From the NCBI GenBank assembly GCA_903896545.1, contig CAITYF010000162.1, positions 1 through 39,171 of the forward strand: a stretch of 39,171 bases of DNA, written 5' to 3'. Below, one piece after another: positions 9,007 to 17,600 of this stretch. This DNA is from an uncultured Myxococcales bacterium. GTDB taxonomy: Bacteria; Myxococcota_A; UBA9042. The notes beneath the pieces are model-generated. The model did no database searches. It worked only from the letters and a program-made list of their open reading frames with translations, and had not been told where the DNA came from. Position numbers and translations under genes: made by a program. How positions within the stretch are numbered: position 1 is the first letter of the stretch; each line of letters begins with the position of its first letter.

Positions 9007-10262
9007 GGTGCGCGTCCTTGGCCGACGGCGTTCAAGAGGACCGCGCGGAAACGTGCGGCGATGGCGGCGCGGTCGTTGTTCAACTCCACGTACGTGCGGC
9101 CGTTGCGTCCCTGCGCGTCGGCGCGTGCGTCGTCGGCGAGGAGCGCGTCCAAGCCTGCTTGCAGTCCTGGAGCATCGCCCGCAGCGGACACGCTGCCACA
9201 ATCCGCCGTCTTCGCAATCGTTGCCACTTCCCCATCCGCGCTCAGGACCACAGGCCGTGCCGAAGCCATCGACTCGTAAATCTTCGACGGCACTGTATGG
9301 TTGTCTTTGCGCGGCCGGAGGATCACCAAGGTCGCCCACGCCGCGTGATAGAGCCCCGGCACGAACTTGCGATCGACTGGCCCGATGACGCTCACGTTCT
9401 GGAGTCCCTCGTTCCGCACGCGATCCAGCAGATGCTGACGCAGGCTGCCGTCGCCGACCAGACAGAAATGCAGCCGCGAATCTCCCGCCGCTTGCCGCTG
9501 CTTTGCGATGTCCAGGACGAGGTCCAAACCCTGTGGCGGATTGAACACACCTGCGTAGATCACCAGTTTCTTGTCCAGTGGCACGCCGTTCTCGCCCAGC
9601 CACGCGCGCGCTTCGACGCGTGTCTCCCGCGACTCGCGGTCAAAACGCGCCAGATCCGCGCCGTTGGACAGCACGTGCACGGTGCCTGGTCGCGCGCCCA
9701 GCTCTTCCAGCCGCGTCTTTTTCCCTTCGCTCACCGTCGTTACCGCTGCCGAACCCTGTAGCACGATGCGGTTCAGACCTTCCAGCGCTTGCACGGCAGG
9801 TCCCGCTTTCACGCGGCCCGCAGCGACGACGGCTTCCGGCCAAATATCGCGCACATCCAGAACGTGCGGCACGCGGTAACGCTGGGCGAGCAGCCACGAG
9901 GTGTAGCCCACCGTTGGCGGCGGCGTCGTGCCAATGATGATGTCCGGTTTGTGGCGTAGCGGCAGGCCACGCAGCAGCGCACTCGCGGCAAAAGTCGCGT
10001 AGAGCGTGGCCTTGCGCGCCGGCGTGTGACCGCCCAGCGCGAGAATCGGCGTGCGAAGCACTGAAATCCCGTCGATCGTCTCCGTCTGCATCAGCCGTTG
10101 GTGGGCGTCGGGGTAGATGCGACCCTGCGGAAAATTGGGGAAGGTCGTCAACACCGTGACTTCATCGCCGGCTTGCACAAAGGCGCGACCCAAATCACCG
10201 AATCGCGCGGCCGGTGCGCCCATTTCCGGGTGGAAGAATTGCGAGACGATGAGGATGCGCAC
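9003..10262 (-). CDS. Glycosyltransferase family 4, WbuB/WcaI-like
   Basis: A cytoplasmic, membrane-associated glycosyltransferase of 419 residues with a GT-B fold. The start MRILIVSQFFHPEMGAPAAR and the segments 'LDVRDIWPEAVVAAG', 'LSNGADLARF' and 'PSKIYESMASARPVV' match the WbuB/WcaI-like family that builds O-antigen or exopolysaccharide. In GT4 enzymes the last segment contains the E-x7-E region that binds the nucleotide sugar; here the first Glu is in 'YESMA'. The GTG start at 10262 is only four bases after the sspB stop, and the stop overlaps the start of the heparinase-like gene, so all are probably one transcript. The acceptor and donor sugars cannot be told from sequence. Confidence 0.9.
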   Translation of the reverse strand: MRILIVSQFFHPEMGAPAARFGDLGRAFVQAGDEVTVLTTFPNFPQGRIYPDAHQRLMQTETIDGISVLRTPILALGGHTPARKATLYATFAASALLRGLPLRHKPDIIIGTTPPPTVGYTSWLLAQRYRVPHVLDVRDIWPEAVVAAGRVKAGPAVQALEGLNRIVLQGSAAVTTVSEGKKTRLEELGARPGTVHVLSNGADLARFDRESRETRVEARAWLGENGVPLDKKLVIYAGVFNPPQGLDLVLDIAKQRQAAGDSRLHFCLVGDGSLRQHLLDRVRNEGLQNVSVIGPVDRKFVPGLYHAAWATLVILRPRKDNHTVPSKIYESMASARPVVLSADGEVATIAKTADCGSVSAAGDAPGLQAGLDALLADDARADAQGRNGRTYVELNNDRAAIAARFRAVLLNAVGQGRAP

Positions 10263-10266
10263 GGGC

Positions 10267-10800
10267 CTACTTCACACGGCGCAAGTGGCCGGTTGGACGC
10301 GGGGCTGCGGGCGCTTCGTCGTCCGCGGGCGCGGCGACGGCTTCCTGGCGACCGCCGTCGATGACGGCGAGGCCGTGGCGCGCAGGTGGTTCGTTGGAGG
10401 TGTCGGGCAGGGCGTCCGCGTCGGCAGGTGCAGCCCGCGCGGCTTTCTTGGCCCGCGCTTGAGGTGCTGCCCGGTGCGCGTCCGCAGGCAGATCTTCTTG
10501 CCAATGTTGACCCTGCGTGCGGGCGTCGTCCGTGATCGCGAAGACGACTTTCCACGGCACGATGCACAAATACGGCACGCCACCAAACTGCAGCGAGGCC
10601 CGTACTTCTTTGTCATCAAAGGTGAAATCCGCGACGTTATAGCGGTAGGAAAAGTTCAGCACGAGCCACGGATCGTCGCGAAACCGCTCAGGAACGCTCA
10701 CGTCGGGGCCGCGTGCGTCAAAATGCAACGCCGTGACGCCGTTGTCGAGCAGGTGACGAAAGCAGCGCAATTTGGCACGGTTCCGGTCGACGAGGCTCAT
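10267..10800 (-). CDS. sspB: ClpXP protease specificity-enhancing adaptor SspB
   Basis: SspB binds the ssrA tag on stalled-translation products and delivers them to ClpXP in the cytoplasm. The N-terminal domain (about residues 1-90) shows the family pattern: 'FRHLLDNGVTALHFDA', 'LVLNFSYR', 'EVRASLQFGGVPYLCIVPW'. A long, disordered Ala/Pro-rich linker follows, then 'LAVIDGG' and a C-terminal 'GHLRRVK', which matches the ClpX-binding LRVVK tail of E. coli SspB. At 177 residues it is close to the usual length. It starts six bases after the acetyltransferase stop and ends four bases before the glycosyltransferase start, so it sits in the middle of an operon whose other genes are unrelated by function. 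Confidence 0.9.
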   Translation of the reverse strand: MSLVDRNRAKLRCFRHLLDNGVTALHFDARGPDVSVPERFRDDPWLVLNFSYRYNVADFTFDDKEVRASLQFGGVPYLCIVPWKVVFAITDDARTQGQHWQEDLPADAHRAAPQARAKKAARAAPADADALPDTSNEPPARHGLAVIDGGRQEAVAAPADDEAPAAPRPTGHLRRVK

Positions 10801-10806
10801 GCGCAG

Positions 10807-11277
10807 CTACTCCCATTCAAAGCGGAAATAGAAGCGCTCGCGGCCCAAACGGCGAAATCCGAGGCTGCGATACAGCAGCGCCGCTGGCGCGTTGCCGTGG
10901 TAGGCCTCGAGGTCGATGCCCTTGACGCCTTCTGCGCGGGCCTGTTCCAGCAGACGCACGACGAGTGCACGCCCATAACCGTGTTGACGCGCAGACTTGG
11001 CGACGTAGAGTTCCTCGATCCAAAGCGACCAGCCGGAAAATTTCACAGAGGGCACGCGGCTCGCGACGAGCACACCGACGGCTTCTCCGCCTGCGTCTTG
11101 CCGCAAAACCAGCAGCACTGAACGAGAGTCCGTGCTCAGCGCGTCGTAGACTGTGGAAAGCGCTGCCAGGTCGACCGGCAGGCGCAAGTCCGTCAAATCC
11201 TCAGCGAAAAGGGCGACGACAGCGTCGCGATCACCAGGCAGGGCAGGTTCAATGACGGGTGGATTGGCAGCGTTCAC
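10807..11277 (-). CDS. GNAT family N-acetyltransferase
   Basis: A 156-residue soluble acetyl-CoA-dependent acyltransferase. The core motifs are seen: 'LWIEELYVAKSARQHGYGRALVVRLLEQA' contains the beta4 strand and the R/Q-x-x-G-x-G/A acetyl-CoA pyrophosphate loop (RQHGYG), and 'GNAPAALLYRSLGFRR' is the usual motif B. The GTG start at 11277 has a perfect AGGAGG (11289-11284) six bases upstream. A TATACT at 11301-11296 could be its -10 element, with a very short leader, though no good -35 is seen. It is the first gene of the run leading to sspB and the polysaccharide genes. Substrate unknown; ribosomal-protein and small-amine acetylation are both possible. Confidence 0.88.
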   Translation of the reverse strand: MNAANPPVIEPALPGDRDAVVALFAEDLTDLRLPVDLAALSTVYDALSTDSRSVLLVLRQDAGGEAVGVLVASRVPSVKFSGWSLWIEELYVAKSARQHGYGRALVVRLLEQARAEGVKGIDLEAYHGNAPAALLYRSLGFRRLGRERFYFRFEWE

Positions 11278-11424
11278 GGGCAGCCTCCTGTGGTGAGTAT
11301 AGACCGATCGCCTGCGCGGCGGTAGCGCCGGAGTCCCCCGGATGTTAGAACGTTGGCGGTTGAAGCGCGCGGTGTGCAGCTGCGTTCTATCAAAAGCCGG
11401 CAGCCGGCGCCGATGGAGGACTGG

Positions 11425-12009
11425 ATGCAGACACGGTCGATGCGCTTGGGGTTGGTGCTGTTTCTGACGTTGGGAACCGTCACGGCGCACGCCAAGAACG
11501 CGAAAGTCCCGCCGCGGGCGGAAACGGGCGCGAGTCGGTCCAAAGCCGCTAAGGAATCACGCGAGACGAAAGAGGCGGACGCGAAAGCGGCAGCGCAAGA
11601 AGTGGCTGAGGAAGCGCAAATTGTTCGGACGTTCGCTGCGGGTTCGCCTGAAGCGGCGCTCCGCGAGATTCTCCACTGCGGCGCCGACATTTCTGACGAA
11701 TCCGCGGCGTTTGACTGCTGGCTCAAGACGCACATCGTGGCCAATCGCGATACGGAAACGGCGGTGACGCAATTGCGCCACTATTCCTGGAAGGTGTTCC
11801 GCAGCCGCGCGGACAGCTACGCGTTGAAGCCGGTCGCCACGACGGACAGGGATTTCGCCATTCGCATCGCGCGGCGGGAGCCGGAAAAGTGCGAGGCGAC
11901 GTCCAAGGAGTGCAAATTCTTCCTGGTCAGTCGTGTGCGCGATCTGCCCGCACCGGTGACGTTGCGGTTGGAGGACGGCCAGTGGCGGATCTACTCGATT
12001 TCCCTGTAG
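11425..12009 (+). CDS. Exported protein of unknown function (194 aa)
   Basis: The start ATG at 11425 follows GGAGGA by four bases. Residues 1-22 form a classical signal peptide (MQTRSMRLGLVLFLTLGTVTAHA), so the protein is likely periplasmic. A charged, probably helical or disordered segment of about 45 residues (Lys/Ala/Glu-rich) precedes a globular part with four Cys that could form two disulfides: 'REILHCGADISDESAAFDC', 'PEKCEATSKECKFF'. The C-terminal end 'VTLRLEDGQWRIYSISL' resembles the last strands of NTF2-like or SnoaL-like domains, but I cannot confirm this. It is divergent from the acetyltransferase gene and convergent with the HFAG-repeat gene. Confidence 0.8.
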   Translation: MQTRSMRLGLVLFLTLGTVTAHAKNAKVPPRAETGASRSKAAKESRETKEADAKAAAQEVAEEAQIVRTFAAGSPEAALREILHCGADISDESAAFDCWLKTHIVANRDTETAVTQLRHYSWKVFRSRADSYALKPVATTDRDFAIRIARREPEKCEATSKECKFFLVSRVRDLPAPVTLRLEDGQWRIYSISL

Positions 12010-12030
12010 CGCCGTTCCGATGACAAGCCG

Positions 12031-13119
12031 TTAACCTGCTTTGCCCTGCACCTTCGCAATCTCATCGTATTCATTCTGGTACATCGTCATCGCGTCGCGG
12101 ACGACGGCGAGGTGAAGCGCGTTGTCCGCATCCTCCTGAACCTGATCGAGGCGCGTCATTTGCCGCTCGATTTCGTCGAGGCGATCCACCAGATCTGACA
12201 ACCGTCCCAGGTCACGCGTCCGCCGCGATTGCCCGGCAAAATGCTGCCCGTAGCTCTCCAATTCCGCATCCGCCGCCGTCGCCAGGTCGCGCACCATGGT
12301 TGCAAACGTCGCGGTTTGACGCTCGGCGCGAATCGCCGCCAGCTCCTGGGTCCACATCTGCAGCCGGTTCTCGACGATGCCGATGTTTTCCGCGTTGTGC
12401 GCGTCATGCAGACCCTGCGCTTGCAGCGCCTTCATCCGCTCGCGGACGCCCTCCAGCGCCTCAACGAGCCGCACCAGCAGTTCCGGCCGCCGCGACACCC
12501 GTGGCAGCCCTGCAAAGTGCACTTTGTACTGACCAAACAGGTTGTTCGCGACGTTGGCCATCGCCCCCGCCTGCTCGTCCGGTGCGGCCTCCGTCTGCGC
12601 CGCGGCGATGTTTGCCGTCTCCGTGCGGAACTGCACGAGACGCCCGTCGACGACTTCGATATCCGCGCGCAGCCCATCGATGTCCTGATCGGCCAAGATC
12701 GCCTGCATTTGCCCGTGAACGAGGCTCAACTCGGCGATCGTGTCGCGCAGGTACGTGCCGTCACGGCTGCCGCGACTCTGTCCGGCGAAGTGCCGCGTGT
12801 AGCGGTGGAAAATCAGGTTCGCGCGCGAGCCCAGGTGCGACGCTTCGCGGGCCAGCGGCCCCATCTGCGCGTGGAGCTGCACGATCACCGCTTGCTCCGT
12901 CGTGTAGAGGCTGTGCTGGCGTTGCGCCGATTGCGTAATCGCCTGGCGATCGCTGACCGACTTCAGCGACTTCACATCGTTCAGAATCGACGTCGCATCG
13001 GCGATCATCGATGCCAGAAGCTCCGGGCGCCGCGTCAGCCGCGGATGTCCGGCGAAATGCAGCGCGTAGCGGGCGTCGTTGGCGGAAAGGCGGCGGTGTA
13101 GTTCAGAAAGCGTAGCCAT
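12031..13119 (-). CDS. Four-fold HFAG-repeat protein, function unknown
   Basis: The 362-residue protein has no signal peptide and is predicted to be almost fully helical, with coiled-coil-like stretches. It is built from four copies of a module of about 90 residues. Each copy contains Tyr-x3-HFAG-x2-R-x2-R followed by a leucine-rich helix; HFAG falls at residues 20, 110, 200 and 293. Copies 1 and 3 read 'R-R-PELL' after the motif, while copies 2 and 4 read 'RD' plus a 'L' helix, so they form two alternating pairs. The start ATG at 13119 has GGAG six bases upstream. I do not recognise the family; scaffolding or binding of a repeated partner are the kinds of job such helical repeats do. It is divergent from the aminotransferase gene. 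Confidence 0.85.
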   Translation of the reverse strand: MATLSELHRRLSANDARYALHFAGHPRLTRRPELLASMIADATSILNDVKSLKSVSDRQAITQSAQRQHSLYTTEQAVIVQLHAQMGPLAREASHLGSRANLIFHRYTRHFAGQSRGSRDGTYLRDTIAELSLVHGQMQAILADQDIDGLRADIEVVDGRLVQFRTETANIAAAQTEAAPDEQAGAMANVANNLFGQYKVHFAGLPRVSRRPELLVRLVEALEGVRERMKALQAQGLHDAHNAENIGIVENRLQMWTQELAAIRAERQTATFATMVRDLATAADAELESYGQHFAGQSRRTRDLGRLSDLVDRLDEIERQMTRLDQVQEDADNALHLAVVRDAMTMYQNEYDEIAKVQGKAG

Positions 13120-13226
13120 GGGCAACTCCACGTTGGGCCGCCGGACGTGCCACGGAATCGCGTTCGTTGCAACTGTCGGCTGGTCAATCGGTCGGCGATC
13201 TGGCACCTTGCGCGGCGGAGGTCGCT

Positions 13227-14156
13227 GTGCCCATCCCCCGTTCGATCGTTGCCCTGCAGGACCCCGAAACTGCGCAATTTCAGATTCTTGCTGGTGAAGA
13301 CGCGCGCGTCAGCGCTTTTGACCGGTCTTTTCACTTTGGCGACTCGCTCTACGAGGTCGCGCGCAGCTACCGCGGCATTCTTTTTGCCTTTGACGACCAC
13401 GTCACGCGGCTCAAGCGTTCAGCGAACTTGGCCCACTTCGAAGAACTGCCTGATCTGGAGCAGTTGACGAACATGGTGCGAGATGCATGCCAGGAATTCT
13501 TCCTGCGCTTCGGCAACGTGGAAGTCTACGTCCGCACGACGATCAGCCGCGGCGTGGGTGACGTCAACATCGACCGCACCGGCTGTGGCAAGCCGTACGC
13601 GATGGTGATCGTGAAGGACCTGCGCCGCGATCCGAGCGCGCCTTTGCAACCGCAGCGCTGGGTGGTCGCGCGACGCCGCCGCAACCTCGTGACTGCGCTG
13701 GATCCGGCCATGAAATCAGGAAATTACCTGAACAGCGTGCTCGCTCTCGCCGAGGCGCAGAGCTACGGCGCCGATGACGCGCTGATGCTGGATCACCGCG
13801 GGTATGCGACCGAGGGCACGACGTCCAACTTTTTTGTGGTGAAACGTGGAGAAGTCTGGACCGCGCCCTTGAGCGTCGGCATTCTGGCAGGTGTGACGCG
13901 GGTCCAAGTGCTTGAAACCTGTTTGGAACTGTCGATTCCCGTGCGGGAACGGCTGCTGAGTCGGTATGACCTGCAAGACGTTGATGAGCTGTTCCTGTCG
14001 TCATCCACGCGCGAGGTTCAGCCGATCTGCGCGCTGGACGGTCGCCCCGTGGCGGACGGCGAGCCCGGTCCGATCACGCAGCGGGTTGCCGCTGGTTTGC
14101 GCAGGCGCATCGACGCGTGGTGCGACGCCCACGCAGGCGAATCTCTTTGGCTATAA
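13227..14156 (+). CDS. Class IV PLP-dependent aminotransferase
   Basis: A 309-residue fold-type IV enzyme of the branched-chain aminotransferase / D-amino acid transaminase / aminodeoxychorismate lyase group. The PLP lysine is Lys163 in 'DPAMKSGNYLNSVLA'. Arg61 in 'HVTRLKRSA' binds the PLP phosphate in this family, and Glu196 in 'YATEGTTSNFF' contacts the pyridine nitrogen. 'FHFGDSLYEV' is the usual N-terminal signature. The start is a GTG at 13227 with GGAGG five bases upstream. The sequence alone does not separate IlvE from D-alanine transaminase or PabC. It stands as a single gene before an exported Lys-rich protein 51 bases downstream, with which it may be cotranscribed. Confidence 0.9.
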   Translation: MPIPRSIVALQDPETAQFQILAGEDARVSAFDRSFHFGDSLYEVARSYRGILFAFDDHVTRLKRSANLAHFEELPDLEQLTNMVRDACQEFFLRFGNVEVYVRTTISRGVGDVNIDRTGCGKPYAMVIVKDLRRDPSAPLQPQRWVVARRRRNLVTALDPAMKSGNYLNSVLALAEAQSYGADDALMLDHRGYATEGTTSNFFVVKRGEVWTAPLSVGILAGVTRVQVLETCLELSIPVRERLLSRYDLQDVDELFLSSSTREVQPICALDGRPVADGEPGPITQRVAAGLRRRIDAWCDAHAGESLWL

Positions 14157-14207
14157 GTGGTCCGTGAGCGAGTCCAAAACACGAAACGCTTGAGGAGCGG
14201 AGCTTTG

Positions 14208-14681
14208 ATGAAGAAACAGCAGTTCTTGTGTGCAGTCGCCACCCTAGTCATGCTTGCTTTGGCGGCCCCTGCGTCCGCGGTTGAGGCGCTGGAAGGCGAG
14301 AAGCCGCGGCACAAGGTCAAGAATATCCGCGAGCTGGATGAAAACGCACCGAAGGACGCGGGTGGCAAGATTCAGTTCATCCCGACCGCCAAAGCGGCCA
14401 AACAGCTGCGTGCCGAGAAGCGCCGGGAACGCTTGGCGGCCAAGGCGGAGAAGCGGCAGAAGAAGGCGGAAGAGCGGACGCGGCTGCGTGGTTTGCGACA
14501 GGGCGCACACGGCGCGAAGCAGACCGCCAAGGCGCACGCGCACAAGGAGCGCAAGGCCAAGGCGCACAAGGTCAAAGTGCACAAGGTCAAAGTGCACAAA
14601 ACGAAAGTGCACAAGGTCAAGGTGAAGAAGCTGAAAGTGAAGAAGGCGCGCCATCCGGGGCGTAAGCACAAGAAGCGCTAG
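14208..14681 (+). CDS. Exported lysine-rich repeat protein
   Basis: The 157-residue protein has a signal peptide ending at about residue 24 (ATLVMLALAAPASA|V). The mature part is extremely basic. Its C-terminal third contains five copies of the five-residue unit H-K-V-K-V and a final Lys/Arg-rich tail, resembling histone H1-like or AlgP-like tails, but on an exported protein. GGAG (14199-14202) lies five bases before the ATG at 14208. It follows the aminotransferase gene and ends four bases before the end of the convergent dnaE gene. Possible roles are binding of polyanions such as LPS, DNA or acidic polysaccharide outside the inner membrane; this is inference. Confidence 0.78.
   Translation: MKKQQFLCAVATLVMLALAAPASAVEALEGEKPRHKVKNIRELDENAPKDAGGKIQFIPTAKAAKQLRAEKRRERLAAKAEKRQKKAEERTRLRGLRQGAHGAKQTAKAHAHKERKAKAHKVKVHKVKVHKTKVHKVKVKKLKVKKARHPGRKHKKR
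14565..14639 (+). repeat. Five 15-bp tandem repeats inside the Lys-rich gene
   Basis: Units of 15 bases begin at 14565, 14580, 14595, 14610 and 14625. The first two are identical (cacaaggtcaaagtg) and the rest differ at a few positions. Each encodes five residues, so changes in copy number keep the frame. Confidence 0.85.
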
Positions 14682-14684
14682 GCG

Positions 14685-17600
14685 CTAACCCATCCGCGCC
14701 GCACCGCGACCGAACGCGCGCTCCAGCTTGCCGATCAAGTCGTCGGAGAGCGCAACCTGCCAGCGGCTTCCGGCATTGATCGCCACTTCCCCCACGCCTG
14801 GCGATTGCACAAAAAGCTGAACTTTCGCGTTACCTGGAGCGGACTTCAGCAGCGCCTTGAGTTCTTCCAGCTTGCGTGGGTCGACGTCCGCGGCCTTCAG
14901 TGTCACCTTCAGCACGTCGGACTTCGCCAGCATCGCGTCGTCCAGCAGCTTGGCCTCGTCGACGGACAGCTGGACCTTGGATTCGTCCTGCCGATCCAGT
15001 CCCAGAGAGACCTTCAAAAGCAGCGGCGCGTTGCCGGACAGCAGGCCGCCGATCTCGCTCAGCGTACGCGGAAAGATCACCAGTTCCGTCTGACCGCTGC
15101 GGTCTTCGACGACCGTGTAGGCCATCCGGTCGCCTTTTTGCGTCAGGCGCTCTCGATGCGACACGACGACGACGGCGATCTGCGCCTGCGGGCGTCGCCC
15201 TCGGCCGCGCGACTCCTGATTCTGCAGGGCTTTGTGCACGTGTTCAGGGTCTTTCAAGGTCGAGATCTGCTGCACGTTCAGGCGATAGAACTCCGCGGCG
15301 TACCGATCGAGCGGGTGGCCGGACACGTAGAAGCCTAGAATATCCTTCTCGTATTGAAGTTGCTGGCGGTCTGTCCACTTTTCTTCAGCCGGGCCGTAGT
15401 TGTCGGGGATCTTCACCGCAGGATCGTCGCCCATCAGGCCAAACAACGACGACTGGGCAGACTCACGGGCCTTTTGGTCTTCCTGCGCGCGTTCAACGGC
15501 GCGGCCAATATTGGACCACAGCACGTCGCGCGGCTGGTTAAAGCCGTCCATCGCGCCGCACTTGACGAGACATTCCAACGCTTTGCGGTTCAGCTTGCGC
15601 GTGTCCACGCGGCGGCAGAGGTCGAACAAGCTCGCAAACGGTCCTGCGGCGCGTGCGTTCACCAGCGCATCGACCGCGCTTTCGCCCAGACCTTTGATCG
15701 CGCCCAAACCAAAGCGGATCTTGCCAGTGGCCACGGAGAACGACAGCGACGACTCGTTCACGTCCGGTGGCAACACTGCGATGCCTGACGTTCGCGCGTG
15801 CTGGATGTTTTGCACCACGCGGTCGGTGTCGCCTTGATCGGCGGTCAGGAGCGCAGCGTAGAATTCGGTCGGGTACAGCGCCTTCAAGTACGCAGTTTGA
15901 TACGTAATCAACCCGTAAGCCGCGGAGTGCGACTTGTTGAAACCGTATTCAGCGAACTGCGCCATCAACTTGAAGATGTCGTCGGCGACTTGTGCGTCCA
16001 CGCCGCGTTCGACCGCGCCATTCTTGAAGATTTCTCCCCACTTGGCCATCTCGTCGGCTTTTTTCTTACCCATCGCGCGGCGGAGATTGTCCGCTTGGCC
16101 CAGGCTAAAACCGGCAAGAATCTGCGCGACTTGCATCACCTGTTCTTGGTAAACAATGACGCCGTAGGTCTCTTCCAGCACTTCCGAGAGCTTCGGGTGC
16201 GGGAACACGACCTCCTCGCGCTTGTGCTTGCGCTCGATGTAGCGCGTGTGCATGCCCATGCCGAGCGGACCCGGACGGTAGAGCGCGCCTGCAGCGATCA
16301 AATCGCCAAATTCTGTGGGCTTGAGCCCCACCAACATGCCCGTGAAGCCGCTCGATTCCGTTTGGAAGATGCCTGCCGTGTCGCCGCGCGCCGTGACCGC
16401 GAACGCGCGTTGGTCGTCCAGCGGGATCTGCTCGATCTCAAATTTCGCTTCGCCCTCAGGCTTTTGCGCGTTGATGATGTCCACGCAATGGCGGATCATC
16501 GTCAAGTTCTTCAGGCCCAAAAAGTCGAACTTGACGAGGCCCGCTTTTTCAACGTCGTCCTTGTCAAATTGCGTCACATTTTCGCCGGCTTGACCCTTGC
16601 CGACCGGCACGTGTTCCCACAGCGGTCCGCGGCCAATCACGACGCCAGCAGCGTGCATGCCAACGTTGCGCACCGCGCCTTCCAACAGCTGCGCGGTCTG
16701 GAGCAGCTTGTCGATGCTCGGATCGTTGGCCATCTCGTCGCGCAGCTGCTGGTTGCCCTCAATCGCGTACTTGACGGTCTTGTGCTTCTCGTCCAGCGGT
16801 TCGAGGGCCTGCTCCATCAGCTTGGCCATGCGATCGACTTCAGGAAGCGGCACTGCGAGCACGCGTCCCACGTCGCGGATCGCGCCTTTGGCCTTCAGCG
16901 TGCCGAACGTCGCGATCTGGCCGACGCGCTCCGTGCCGTACTTCTCAGCCACGTAGTGAATGACTTCGCCGCGGCGATCGACGCAGAAGTCGATGTCGAA
17001 GTCGGGCATCGACACGCGTTCCGGATTCAGGAAGCGCTCGAAGAGCAACTTGTAGGGCAGCGGATCCAGATCCGTGATGCGAAGTGAATAGGCGACCAAG
17101 GAACCGGCGCCTGAACCGCGTCCCGGACCGACGGGAATGCCCGCCTGTTTCGCCCAGCCGATGAAGTCCTGGACGATCAAAAAGTAGCCCGGAAAGTCCA
17201 TCGTGATGATGACGCCGATCTCGCGCTCCAGGCGCGCCTCGTACACTTCCTGATCGCAGACCTGACCCTTGGCGCGGTTCTCCAGAAGCCGCTGCGCCAG
17301 ACCTTCACGCGCGAGCTTGGCAAAAAGCGTCGCTTCGTCCAGGCCTTCGGGCACGGGGAAGCGCGGCAGCATGGGGTCCACTTTCTTCAGCGTGAAGTCG
17401 CAGCGCTCCGCGATCGCCAGCGTCGCCTCACAGAGCTGCGGCCACTTGGCAAAACGCCGGCGCATCTCGTCGCCGGTCGCCAGATCCAACTGCGTCGTCG
17501 GCAGGTCGCCCGCTTGCGCCTGAATGCCCAAGCCAATGCACATCAGCACTTCGTGTGCGCGGGCTTCTTCGGGCTTCAGGTAGTGCGCGTCGTTGGTCGC

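Noticed and set aside
9007..9603. Extension of the heparinase-like gene upstream of 9006
   Set aside because: That frame overlaps the glycosyltransferase gene and is Arg-rich without domain similarity, whereas the GTGA overlap with a ribosome site gives a clear start.
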